Shown: positions 44,606-53,615 of the stretch, one piece after another | Position numbering within the stretch: the stretch's first letter is position 1 | How the letters are laid out: every line of letters starts with the position of its first letter | NCBI RefSeq assembly: GCF_016798225.1 | Contig: NZ_JAEUYX010000003.1 | Coordinates: 62,001 to 126,000 of the forward strand | Length of the DNA: 64,000 bases | Source of the DNA: Anaerococcus sp. mt242 | Lineage (GTDB): Bacteria; Bacillota; Clostridia; Tissierellales; Peptoniphilaceae | Reading direction: 5' to 3' | Program-made: the position numbers and the translations under genes | Notes under the pieces: generated by a model | Told to the model about the DNA's origin: nothing | Seen by the model: the letters and a program-made list of their open reading frames with translations, nothing else | The model's database searches: none

Positions 44606-44863
44606 ATGAAAAAAAGCAAGCAGAGTCAAACAAACTTGGAATATGAGAATAAAACTGAGAAAAACGAACAAGGGTTTTATGCATGGACTGCAAAAGTTGG
44701 CACTAAAGGGCAGATTGTAATTCCAAAAGAGGCAAGGAAATTGTTCCATATCGAAAGTGGTGACACAATCCTCCTGCTGGGTGATCAAAATCAGGGAATA
44801 GCATTGATAAGCGGTGATAAAATGACTGAGATGCTACAGGCAATTAAGGGGGAAATACTATGA
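44606..44863 (+). CDS. AbrB/SpoVT-family DNA-binding regulator
   Basis: An 85-residue protein with a charged N-terminal extension (1-30) and a swapped-hairpin AbrB domain (about 33-80): VGTKGQIVIPKEARKLFHIE then GDTILLL. The family includes transition-state regulators and antitoxins. AAGGAG precedes ATG 44606, and the downstream hydrolase overlaps by ATGA, so it probably controls its own operon. Base composition is more G+C-rich than the backbone, which points to transfer. Confidence 0.88.
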   Translation: MKKSKQSQTNLEYENKTEKNEQGFYAWTAKVGTKGQIVIPKEARKLFHIESGDTILLLGDQNQGIALISGDKMTEMLQAIKGEIL

Positions 44864-45987
44864 AACGTATGAAACGATTAAAAATCATTATAGTTGTTTT
44901 GATAGTGATAGTTGTGATTTTAGTAGGCTTTGCATATCGAACGCTTTACTTTGATTATGGAAACGATCGGTTTATGAAGAAAAAGGGGAAGCAATTAGGA
45001 TTTACAGAAAAAGTGTACAAGACAGCTGATGGTAGTGAAATAGCATACTTAGAAGGACCTGATAATGGGGAGCCGCTTTTACTAATTCACGGTCAGATGG
45101 TATCAAAAGAAGATTATACAAAAGTTTTACCGGAACTCTCAAATCATTTTCACATCTTTGCAGTAGACTGTTACGGACATGGAAAATCATCTAAAAATCC
45201 AGACAAGTATCAGCTTATTTCCATTCGTGATGATTTGATTGATTTTATGAGAGATGTAATCCGTGATAAAACATTTCTTTCGGGGCATTCTTCCGGAGCT
45301 TTAATATCTGCGGCCATAGCATCAAAAGACAAAGAACAGGTGAAGGGACTTCTCCTTGAAGATGGACCTTTCTTCTCTACTGAGCCAGGTAGAGCCGAAC
45401 ATACTTTTTCTTATCTTGAGTTTAAGACGATCCATGATTTTCTTTCGCAAAAAGTGGAGAAGAATTATACGAGATATTATCTTGATAATACTTATATGAA
45501 ATCACTTTTCAATAAAGATGGAAAAAATAATTGGGACTTTATAGTCAAAAATCCTTTTTCCGAGAGAATTAGGGAAAATAGTGGGAAAATGCCAATTGTT
45601 TGGTATTATCCTCCTGAAATCGGTCTGAATGGAATTATATTCTTAACGCGTAATATGCAGGACGGAACAGGAAACTATGATTTAAGATTTGGGGAGACTT
45701 TTTACGATTTTTCCTGGTTTGATGGAGTTGACCAGAAAAAGATGTTGAGCGAAATAGAATGCCCGACGATCATTCTTCATGTTGCGCCTTCAAAGGAAAC
45801 TGCGCCGAGCTATTATGATGAAAAAGGAATATTACTATCTGCCATGGACGAAAAAGATGCAGAAGAAGTTCATACTTTAATCAAAAACAGTACGCTTAAA
45901 TCTGGTTATGAATCAAGTCACGATATTCATGCTGACTTACCGGAACAGTTCGTTGATGCAATGATGGAGATGAAGCAGCAGAAGTAG
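44860..45987 (+). CDS. Membrane-anchored alpha/beta hydrolase
   Basis: A 375-residue protein with an N-terminal membrane helix (about 7-28) and an extracytoplasmic alpha/beta-hydrolase fold. Landmarks: LLIHGQMVSKED (oxyanion HG), nucleophile elbow GHSSG with Ser144, and a late His in SSHDIHADLP. The first 28 residues are a basic-hydrophobic anchor. Overlaps the abrB-like gene by four bases. Higher G+C than the backbone. The substrate is unknown; esterase or peptide-modifying roles are possible. Confidence 0.85.
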   Translation: MKRMKRLKIIIVVLIVIVVILVGFAYRTLYFDYGNDRFMKKKGKQLGFTEKVYKTADGSEIAYLEGPDNGEPLLLIHGQMVSKEDYTKVLPELSNHFHIFAVDCYGHGKSSKNPDKYQLISIRDDLIDFMRDVIRDKTFLSGHSSGALISAAIASKDKEQVKGLLLEDGPFFSTEPGRAEHTFSYLEFKTIHDFLSQKVEKNYTRYYLDNTYMKSLFNKDGKNNWDFIVKNPFSERIRENSGKMPIVWYYPPEIGLNGIIFLTRNMQDGTGNYDLRFGETFYDFSWFDGVDQKKMLSEIECPTIILHVAPSKETAPSYYDEKGILLSAMDEKDAEEVHTLIKNSTLKSGYESSHDIHADLPEQFVDAMMEMKQQK

Positions 45988-46114
45988 CGGATATGCCCAT
46001 TGAACGGGCATTGACATTTACCCGGAAACATCATTTTTTTTGCCAACTTCTATCGTGCAACGAGCGTGGAGGCTCTCTTCCAAATGTATCGTTATCGTCA
46101 GGGTGGTCTTGGTA

Positions 46115-46150
46115 CATGTGGAGACGGTAGTCTTACTTGAGAAAAAATAA
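46115..46150 (+). repeat. Third copy of the rlmD 3' end (right junction of the island)
   Basis: Reads HVETVVLLEKK then stop. It shares CATGTGGAGAC exactly with the true rlmD end at 41704 and encodes the same C-terminal motif. Unlike the middle copy, it is followed by a terminator similar to the one behind rlmD, as expected if this is the original chromosomal gene end displaced by insertion. Confidence 0.72.
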
Positions 46151-46160
46151 ATACTTCATA

Positions 46161-46202
46161 TGACTTTTAGGATAAAGAATATGTTCTAGAAGTCTTTTTT
46201 AG
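46161..46202 (+). terminator. Intrinsic terminator after third rlmD-end copy
   Basis: GACTTTTAGGA paired with TTCTAGAAGTC (two G-U pairs), then a T run. Its left arm resembles that of the rlmD terminator at 41768-41810. Confidence 0.75.
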
Positions 46203-46537
46203 TATCCTTGCTTTTCTTAAAAAAGAATTTGATTTATTGTAATAATAAAAATATTGGAATTATCATTACAAAAGATAGTTATTTATGAAGAGGAACTTAT
46301 GACGATTTTACATTTGAGAATAAGATTAACATAGAAAAAATTTAGTTTTACAAAATTTATACACATAAGTTAGCAGTAATTTGTTTTACTTGAGCTTATA
46401 ATTAAATATAGGATTAAATATAGATAAATCAAAAAGTTTAATATAGAAATAACAATAATATAGATAGTGGAATTGAATTAAACTTAATTTTAATATTGGG
46501 ATTGAAGACATAAATAGCATTAGAAAAGGAGTGTAGG

Positions 46538-48085
46538 TTGAAAAAACAAAATGTAATTTTAATTATGCATTTATTACTGCAAGTTATTTTATTTATGCCT
46601 ATAGCACCATTTATAAAATATCAGCAAACATTAGATGTGGGAATTTTTATAGTATTTTTACTAAGCATTATTAATTTTATAGCCTATATCGTATGTGTGT
46701 TAAATTCTGAAAAAAATTATATACTGATTCATAGCCTAGTAGTTGAATTATTTATTATTTTCAATTTTTTAGAAGATTTAATATTAAGAGACTTATTAAT
46801 AGGAAAACATATTGAACTATTAATCTATAGCTTGATATTATTTGCAAGTTTTAATCTTATAAATCCATCGAATAAAAATAAGTTCATGCCATTAATTACA
46901 ACAATAGGAATTATTATATCGATAATAATGATGGAATTTAATACTTCTCTAGCATATTCAATATTTAATTATGTTGTGATTATTTTATTATTGACTCCAA
47001 TAATATTATATTCAAAGGATAAAAACATTCGAAAATATGAAAGTAAAACAATTATAATATTGCAAACTCTGTTTACAATAACTTTTTTCATATACAAGAA
47101 GTATGAAGGCGAGGGGCTTGTTTCTATAAGTGAGTATCAATTATTTACATGTATCTTCATTGAATTTGTATTGTTATATAGGATTAGTAAGACAAAAATT
47201 AAAAGCGGTTTAGTATTTTTTTCCCGTTCTTTGAGAAAAATATTTCCTGAATTTATCATTTTATTTATAATGTTGTATTTAACATCAATATCTTTTCCAG
47301 GAGTTACATTATTTTCTTTAAGCTTTTTTATGTTTTTAGTAGAATTTAGATTGTACGAAAAATATAAAAAATCTAACTTGATAACTTTTGAGGAAATGTT
47401 GGATAACTATTATGTTGAAAAACATAGAAATTTAGAAATTGAAAAATTAAATACTTTAAGGATACAGACATTTTTACATGATGACATTCTACAGATTATA
47501 ATAGCAATACGAAGGTGGATAGAAGATAATCTTTCAGGATCTGGCAAAAAATACATTATAGAAAACCTGGATAAGTTAAATGATCTGATTCGCCATGAAA
47601 TAAATTCATTTAATCCAATGTTAAATGATTATAATTCTCTATATGACGCATATAACAGACTTATAGTAGATTTAGAAAACATGTATTTAAACAATAATAT
47701 GCTTATAGAATTTGAGTGTGATAGAAATATAGATTTGCCCAGTCCGTACGCCGAGTTAATTTATAAATGTATTAATGAATTATTAATAAATGCATTAAAA
47801 CATTCAAAAGGTTATAGTACTGACATTATTCTCAAAACGGTAAACGATAAAATCAATCTTAAAATAACAAATTATGGGGATTATTTAGAAGATGAAGAAA
47901 AAATAGTAGAGGGAAATATAGGATTAAATATATTAAGGTTTAACTTAAGCGAATATGGTGGAAAATTTCATTTTTATTTTTCTAAAAATCAAAATGAATT
48001 GGATGAATCATTTGTAGAATTTAAAATAGAAGTTCCAGTAGATAGGAGTGTAGTAAATGAAAATCTTATTAATAGAAGATCATAA
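46538..48085 (+). CDS. Sensor histidine kinase (HisKA_3/NarL-partner type)
   Basis: A 515-residue kinase starting at TTG 46538 behind AAAGGAG. About eight hydrophobic helices fill residues 5-285, with no extracellular domain. The phospho-acceptor is His314 in FLHDDILQ. The ATPase domain has CINELLINALKHSKG (N box) and GNIGLNILRF (G box). Architecture resembles ComP/lantibiotic-sensing kinases that detect peptides in the membrane. It overlaps its response regulator by 29 bases. Confidence 0.9.
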   Translation: MKKQNVILIMHLLLQVILFMPIAPFIKYQQTLDVGIFIVFLLSIINFIAYIVCVLNSEKNYILIHSLVVELFIIFNFLEDLILRDLLIGKHIELLIYSLILFASFNLINPSNKNKFMPLITTIGIIISIIMMEFNTSLAYSIFNYVVIILLLTPIILYSKDKNIRKYESKTIIILQTLFTITFFIYKKYEGEGLVSISEYQLFTCIFIEFVLLYRISKTKIKSGLVFFSRSLRKIFPEFIILFIMLYLTSISFPGVTLFSLSFFMFLVEFRLYEKYKKSNLITFEEMLDNYYVEKHRNLEIEKLNTLRIQTFLHDDILQIIIAIRRWIEDNLSGSGKKYIIENLDKLNDLIRHEINSFNPMLNDYNSLYDAYNRLIVDLENMYLNNNMLIEFECDRNIDLPSPYAELIYKCINELLINALKHSKGYSTDIILKTVNDKINLKITNYGDYLEDEEKIVEGNIGLNILRFNLSEYGGKFHFYFSKNQNELDESFVEFKIEVPVDRSVVNENLINRRS

Positions 48086-48662
48086 AATGGTCGCAACTTC
48101 TTTAAAAATGAGCTTAGAGACGGACGAATCTATTTCTGTAGATATAGTAAATAATGTTACAGACCTTAGCATAAATGAATCCATCCTTAACTATGATTTG
48201 TTACTAGTAGATATTAATTTGACAGGAATAGATGGAACAATAAATGGTTTAGATCTGACAGAAGAACTGATTAATATATATGAAGACTTAAAAATTGTAA
48301 TTTTAACTGCGTATAAATTAGACTTCTACATTAAAAGAGCAAAAAGAATTGGTTGTAAAGGATTTATTTCCAAAGAAGAAGAGACAACTAAACTAATAGA
48401 GGATATAAAATCTATAGTTCTGGAAGATAAAGCTATATTTTCAGAAGAAAATTATATGGTAGAGCCATTAACAAAAAGTGAAATCCATATAGTTAAACTT
48501 TATTCAAACGGACTATCAAGGAAAGAGTTAGCTAAAGAACTAAATACAAATGTAAGAAGCCTAGCAGTATCATTATCAAGAATTTATCAAAAGTTAGGTG
48601 TTAGAAATTATCAAGAATTGATAGATAAAGTACGTGAATTAGGGTACGTAGATTCATTTTAA
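48057..48662 (+). CDS. LuxR/NarL-type response regulator
   Basis: A 201-residue regulator with receiver domain (1-120): acidic pocket LLIEDHKM, phospho-acceptor Asp52 (LLVDINLTG), switch Thr in ILTAYK and Lys in FISKEE. The C-terminal LuxR helix-turn-helix (about 138-195) has GLSRKELAKELNT. It likely controls the adjacent ABC transporter genes, since transcription resumes after the terminator just downstream. Confidence 0.92.
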   Translation: MKILLIEDHKMVATSLKMSLETDESISVDIVNNVTDLSINESILNYDLLLVDINLTGIDGTINGLDLTEELINIYEDLKIVILTAYKLDFYIKRAKRIGCKGFISKEEETTKLIEDIKSIVLEDKAIFSEENYMVEPLTKSEIHIVKLYSNGLSRKELAKELNTNVRSLAVSLSRIYQKLGVRNYQELIDKVRELGYVDSF

Positions 48663-48666
48663 AGAC

Positions 48667-48702
48667 AAGCATTAGAATTTTATAATTCTAATGCTTTTTT
48701 TA
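48667..48702 (+). terminator. Intrinsic terminator of the two-component operon
   Basis: Thirteen-bp perfect stem AAGCATTAGAATT/AATTCTAATGCTT, 4-base loop, seven T. Confidence 0.93.
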
Positions 48703-48841
48703 TTCACAAAAGTTAGCTGAAGTGAAATTTTATTTATATTAGAATGTTAAAAGAATGAGTCATGTAATATATATTTTATGTTCATGAGTATAGAAGTAAC
48801 TTATTTTTAGTATTAGAAATTAATAAAAAGGAGAGATAGAA

Positions 48842-49243
48842 GTGAAAAAATCAAAATTTAAAATTGCTATAATAATACTTATCTTAGCATTTGTTGTATT
48901 ATTATTTAATGCTAGAAAAGATAAAAATTGGGTTGCAGATTATTCGGAGAATGAGAACATTAAAACATATAGTCTATTGATAACTAATAATAAAAATGAA
49001 GATATTAATAAACAGTTTAAATCTCTAGCTTTAAATGAAAAAATGTATTTGAGGATACTTAATATTGATAAGACTAATGAAGAAAAAAGTAATATAGATA
49101 TTGATAATAATAAAATACCTTATATCATCATGGTAGATAATGGGCGTCCTAAAAATGTAATATCTTTAGAAAGATATAATGAGTTAGAAAATAATTTAAA
49201 AGAATATTTAGATGAAGAATTAGATAAAGATTATTTTGACTAA
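48842..49243 (+). CDS. Small membrane-anchored protein before ABC transporter
   Basis: A 133-residue protein starting at GTG 48842 with GGAGAG upstream. One N-terminal membrane helix (about 6-25) lacks a lipobox. The remaining domain is very Asn/Asp/Lys/Glu-rich with a YIIMVDNGRP strand-turn that recalls a cysteine-less thioredoxin-like fold. I do not recognise the family. It is first in the regulated transporter operon, where immunity or accessory proteins often sit. ATGAGT occurs twice upstream (48755, 48784), a possible pair of regulator contacts. Confidence 0.65.
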   Translation: MKKSKFKIAIIILILAFVVLLFNARKDKNWVADYSENENIKTYSLLITNNKNEDINKQFKSLALNEKMYLRILNIDKTNEEKSNIDIDNNKIPYIIMVDNGRPKNVISLERYNELENNLKEYLDEELDKDYFD

Positions 49244-49286
49244 CTTATTATTCTAAGATTCATATACAAAAAGGAGAAGAATGTAA

Positions 49287-50171
49287 ATGAATTACCTACA
49301 AATAACACATTTAACAAAATCATATGGGAAAACTATAATTTTAGATAATGTAAATTTGTCAATAGATAGAGGAGAAATAGTTGGGTTACTTGGTAGAAAT
49401 GGAGCAGGTAAATCTACTTTAATGAAATGTATAGTTGGATTAGTAAGGAAAGATTCTGGAACGATAAAATTTAATGGTGTAGTTTCTAATAAATTCGGAT
49501 ATTTGATTGAATATCCAGCTTTTTATCCAAACTTATCCGCATATGATAATTTGAAAATTTTTGCGTCAATATTAAATGTAAGTGATAAAAGAATTAAAGA
49601 TATCATAGATATAGTGGGTCTTACAAAGCATGGAGATAAAATATTCGCAAATTATTCTTTAGGAATGAAACAAAGGCTTGGCTTAGGGCGAGTTTTGTTA
49701 ACTGATCCGGATTTGTTGATATTAGATGAACCTTTTAATGGATTAGATCCTTCAGGAATAATAGAAATTAGAGAATTATTAAAAGAATTAGCAAAATCAG
49801 GAAAATCTATCTTAATATCAAGTCATAATTTACCAGAAATCGAAAGAATTGTGAATCAAATCAATCTACTTCATAACACAAAAATAGTTAAGAGTGTGAA
49901 TATAAACGAAATTCATAAAGAAAAGAGATTGGTAATTAAATCGAAAGATTCCGAAAAAATTATGGGAATTCTTAAAACACATAAGTTAAATCAAAACTAT
50001 CTAGTAGATGAAAATGCTATAAAAATAGATGGTAATGATATAAATTCTGAAATGATTATCCAATTAATATATTCTAATGGAGGTAGAATTTCAGAAATAT
50101 ATTATGAGAAAACTACGTTGGAAGATTATTTTGAGGAAATAGCGGGTGATATATATGAAGAAATTAAATAG
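49287..50171 (+). CDS. ABC transporter ATPase (lantibiotic-immunity / BcrA type)
   Basis: A 294-residue ATPase with Walker A GRNGAGKST, Q-loop replaced region YLIEYPAFYPNL, signature SLGMKQRLGLG, Walker B LLILDEPFNG and H-loop SSHNL. The C-terminal 80 residues form the extension seen in LanF/BcrA ATPases. The permease gene overlaps its end. It is placed with a two-component system, as in bacteriocin or peptide-antibiotic self-protection and resistance modules. Confidence 0.92.
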   Translation: MNYLQITHLTKSYGKTIILDNVNLSIDRGEIVGLLGRNGAGKSTLMKCIVGLVRKDSGTIKFNGVVSNKFGYLIEYPAFYPNLSAYDNLKIFASILNVSDKRIKDIIDIVGLTKHGDKIFANYSLGMKQRLGLGRVLLTDPDLLILDEPFNGLDPSGIIEIRELLKELAKSGKSILISSHNLPEIERIVNQINLLHNTKIVKSVNINEIHKEKRLVIKSKDSEKIMGILKTHKLNQNYLVDENAIKIDGNDINSEMIIQLIYSNGGRISEIYYEKTTLEDYFEEIAGDIYEEIK

Positions 50172-50880
50172 AGAATTATTAAAACTTAAGAACACAAAAA
50201 TTTATACTTACTCAATATATTTTTCATTACTATTAATAGGTATGTTAGTTATTAAGGATATTTTTATGTGTGAATCAGTAAGTAGGGTAGGACTAAATGA
50301 GTGGATAAAATCTAATATAATGATTGGAAATTTTATATTTATACATGCAATAAGTATTACTTTTATTACGTTAATATTTCAAAGGGAATACGCAAATAAT
50401 ATAGTACAAAATATTTTACCTTATATTGAAAGAAAAAGTAGTTTTATTATTGAAAAAATAATTACATGGTTTAGATTGCATTTAATAATGACACTTATTA
50501 GCTTTTTATTTACCATGATTGGTGGAATAATAATTTTTAAAGAACTAAATATATCTGATTATATTATTTCATTGATACCATTATATTCTAAGACTTGTAT
50601 ACTAGGTTTTGCTATATTACTTCCAAACTTAATAATTTGTATTTTACAGAGAAACTCATTTGTATTATCGTTAATATCAGGCACTCTTTCTATTATACTT
50701 TCAGTAGGAATATTACAGTCAAGTAATATATTACCTTATGTTTTACCATGGAGTTCCGCCTTCATATTAATATTTAATAGTAACAATCCTTATGTTTATT
50801 GGGAAGTCGCCTCTATATTGATTCTATCATTATTATCATTTATAGTTTCGATTAAAGTATTGAAAAAACAAGAATTTTGA
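50155..50880 (+). CDS. ABC transporter permease (LanE/ABC-2 type)
   Basis: A 241-residue membrane protein with six predicted helices, typical of ABC-2 permeases for peptide antibiotics. ATG 50155 has GGTGAT four bases upstream; GTG 50146 is in frame and possible. It overlaps the ATPase gene. Only one permease is intact, although LanFEG-type exporters usually have two. Confidence 0.82.
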   Translation: MKKLNRELLKLKNTKIYTYSIYFSLLLIGMLVIKDIFMCESVSRVGLNEWIKSNIMIGNFIFIHAISITFITLIFQREYANNIVQNILPYIERKSSFIIEKIITWFRLHLIMTLISFLFTMIGGIIIFKELNISDYIISLIPLYSKTCILGFAILLPNLIICILQRNSFVLSLISGTLSIILSVGILQSSNILPYVLPWSSAFILIFNSNNPYVYWEVASILILSLLSFIVSIKVLKKQEF

Positions 50881-50926
50881 TGAAATAATTTGAGATAAAA
50901 ATATTTAATATTTAAAATTAAGTGGA

Positions 50927-51196
50927 GTGAATATTTGTGAAAAAACTAGTAGAAATTTATTTGCACTTGGTGCGATTATATTTGTAATATCATATTTTAT
51001 ACCTTTAGATTTATTTAATACCTTTACAAATTTAAAGCCAACAGGACTTACATCTATGTTTGTTTGTCCGATTATTGGACTAGTAGGATCAATATTTGGA
51101 ATTAAAGAAAGTAACAAGTTATTTATAGTATTGAATGTACTTTTAATCTTATTACTGCCTATAGCAATGTTTGCTGGACATATTATTGCAACATAA
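50927..51196 (+). CDS. Small hydrophobic protein, possibly 5'-damaged
   Basis: An 89-residue protein with three predicted helices and a central ...LKPTGLTSMFVCPIIG loop. GTG 50927 begins directly after GTGGAG, too close for good initiation. A GTG at 50937 in another frame sits at ideal distance and would join the same protein if one A were added to the following A run, so a one-base loss near the start is possible. Function unknown; co-directional with the transporter genes. Confidence 0.55.
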   Translation: MNICEKTSRNLFALGAIIFVISYFIPLDLFNTFTNLKPTGLTSMFVCPIIGLVGSIFGIKESNKLFIVLNVLLILLLPIAMFAGHIIAT

Positions 51197-51241
51197 TTAG
51201 ATTATGAGTGTATAAAAACTATATTTTAGCGCTGGAGAGTA

Positions 51242-52153
51242 ATGAATTAGTATAATTGAACAAGCAACTATTGAAACAAAAAATTATAAACATAACACAA
51301 CTCTTAACAATATTAATTTAAAGTTAGAAAAAGGTAAAGTTTATGGATTTGTTGGGGAAAATGGTGCAGGTAAGACCACATTTATAAGAATGATTACAGG
51401 TCTAGCTTTTCCAACTAGTGGTGAATTATTACTTTTTGGAAACTCAAATGAAAAAGAGCTACAAAAGGTCAGGATAAAGATAGGAGCCTTAGTTGAAGAT
51501 CCTTCTTATATCCTTTTATGAGTGCTAAAGAGAATTTAAAGGCTCAACAGATTTAATTAGGAAAAGAAGATGAGCGTGAGATAGATGAATTTTTAGAACT
51601 TGTTGGACTTAGTAGTGTAGGAAATAAAAAAGTACGTAATTTTTCTTTGGGCATGAAGCAAAGACTTGGAATAGCCATGTCACTTGTAGGAGATCCGGAT
51701 TTTCTTATTTGGGATGAACCAATAAACGGTTTAGATCTAGAAGGAATAAAAGAAATTAGAATTCTCGTAGATGACTTAAATAAAAAAAGATAAAACATTT
51801 TTAATTTCAAGTCATATTTTAGGAGAGCTTGAGAATACTGCGATAGATTTCATTATAATAGATAAGGGAAATATCATAGAAGAAATGAAATTTCTAAAGA
51901 TGAATTTTTAAATAAAAGAAGAGACTATGTCTATCTAGTTACCAGCGATAACAGTAGTATAATCAGTATATCAAAAGACAAGATTCCTGATGTAGGCACA
52001 AATATAGAAGGAGAACATCTATTAATAGAAAACTTTAGTGAGAATGTTGAGGATTTATCTATCTTGCTTTCTAAAAATCAAATCAATATAAGAGAAATGC
52101 GTAACGAAAAAGAATCACTAGAAAACTATGTATTTGCAAAGATAAGGTCATAG
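51242..52153 (+). pseudogene. ABC transporter ATPase, broken by several frameshifts
   Basis: Three frames together encode one full ATPase. The first (to about 51519) has VGENGAGKTTFIRMITGL. The second (about 51521-51793) has a TAA after KAQQI, then SLGMKQRLGIAMSL and FLIWDEPINGLDLEG. The third has LISSHILGELEN and, after another shift near 51885, runs to the stop at 52153 (ENYVFAKIRS). The start (ATG 51242) also needs a one-base correction to enter frame. At least three frameshifts and one stop rule out function. It is homologous in type to the intact ATPase upstream. Confidence 0.92.
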
Positions 52154-52155
52154 TT

Positions 52156-52828
52156 ATGAAGGATATACTAAAATTAGAATTTTATCAAATAACAAGAGAT
52201 AAAAAGAACCTATTTATTTTGATTGCATCTTTAATCATAAGTTCTGTTTTACTACTAGATAGCGATAGAAGTTTTATATCAAACTCTTTACAATATGTCT
52301 CTTATTTTTATAGTTGTGAATGTGTTTATCTCTTTATATATTGGTGATAATTTTTCTGAAATACAAATTAATAGACATATTGCGTCAGGCCATAAGAGAA
52401 AAGATGTAGTATTTGCACAAAATATTGTACTCTAATATGATTTTAATATTACAACCACTTGATGTAACTATTATTTTTGCATCAATAAAGGTCTGGGGCG
52501 AAATGTATTTATTATCATAAGGGATAACTATTATATTAATAAATATTTTATTAAATAGTGCTTTCATAAGTGTAATTATATATTTAGCAATTTTGTTAAA
52601 AAAACCAGGTATGATATTAGTGACATCCACTGGTCTATACTTTTTGATGATTTTTTATTAAATTCACAAAATGCTTTAAGCTTTGCTCATATACTCCCAT
52701 TAGGACAAGCAAGGCTGCTGATAGAGAATACAACAGGAAATATTGAAGCGCTGTTTGTTTCTCTAGCCTATTTAGTGTTCTTTAATGCCTTGGCAGTAGT
52801 ATACTTTAGAAAATGTGATTTGAAATAG
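52156..52828 (+). pseudogene. ABC-2 permease, broken (first)
   Basis: ATG 52156 starts KLEFYQITRDKKNLFI, a typical LanE/LanG-type permease opening. The frame is lost near 52310, continues as FISLYIGDNFSEIQINRH, is interrupted again near 52435 and 52518, and ends in a final frame with FAHILPLGQARLLIENT and VYFRKCDLK (stop 52826-52828). Several independent lesions. Confidence 0.88.
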
Positions 52829-52837
52829 GAGGGCAAA

Positions 52838-53613
52838 ATAAAAAAACTAATAAATAAAGACTTATATCAAATAAAACACAATAAAATTGTATTATTCTCC
52901 TTGTTAGCCATTATACTAATGGGGATTTCTGGCGCAGAAAGTTATATTTTAGATTTAAGAAGTAGTAAATATGCCATTGATATATTTGACGCTATGGTTT
53001 TTGATTCTACAGTAAAGTGATACTAGCAGTGCTTATAACTTCATCATTATAGGGAATAGAATTTTAAAATAGCACTATAAATAATGATATTTATTCTGGC
53101 AATTCAAGAAAGAATATATTTTTTTCTAAAATTATAGTTTACTTAATCATTTATAATTTAATCATTATAGTTTTTCCTATAGCAGGATGTATATGAACGA
53201 TTTCAAAATTTGGCTTTGCTATGAGTGCAGCAGATGAATTGGTTCATATAATAAAGATTACTCTTTACTCTATACTGTTAAATAGTGCTATGTTTTCTGT
53301 ATGTGTTTTTATTGTATTTATGTCTAGATATAGGAAAGACTTTAAGATTATCAGCAATATATATTCTATCATTTTCCTTATTAATGGTTTATGGAAAGCC
53401 AAAAAGCTTATTTGATAAAGTAAGTATACTAAACTTTCTTCCACTAATAGAGATTAGATATGTAGTTTACGAGAATCTAAGTTATATAGGTCATATTATG
53501 AATGTTATTGGTACATTGATAATTTTCATATTTTTACTATACTAGCGAGTAAAACTTTTATGAAAGCAGAATGTAAAAAGAATGAGAAAGAGAACGCTCA
53601 ATTAGGTTATTAA
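52838..53613 (+). pseudogene. ABC-2 permease, broken (second), start codon lost
   Basis: AGGAGGG is followed by ATA (52838-52840) where an ATG would be expected, then KKLINKDLYQIKHNKIVLF. A TGA at about 53020 and several later stops and frame changes follow; the remaining pieces at 53221-53545 (MSAADELVHIIKITLYS) and to 53613 are hydrophobic permease segments. With the two preceding pseudogenes this was a LanFEG-like exporter. Confidence 0.82.
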
Positions 53614-53615
53614 TT

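Larger units (their letters stand above)
45988..46537. other. Right edge of the rlmD island, no intact gene
   Basis: The first 150 bases are relatively G+C-rich and contain a small hairpin (45993-46011) and the third rlmD-end copy. From about 46140 the composition returns to AT-rich. After the terminator at 46161-46202 I see no gene or clear signal until the ribosome binding site of the kinase gene at 46526. Confidence 0.6.

Noticed and set aside
45993-46011. Hairpin after the alpha/beta hydrolase as a terminator
   Set aside because: Only a 6-bp stem and no T run follows; termination here is doubtful.
41740-46537. Insertion sequences with terminal inverted repeats
   Set aside because: No DDE transposase or flanking inverted repeats were recognised; the island is explained by serine-recombinase elements.
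51242-53613. Sequencing error as the cause of the broken ABC genes
   Set aside because: Many independent lesions (frameshifts, stops, a lost start) in three adjacent genes, while flanking genes are clean, fit genuine decay better.
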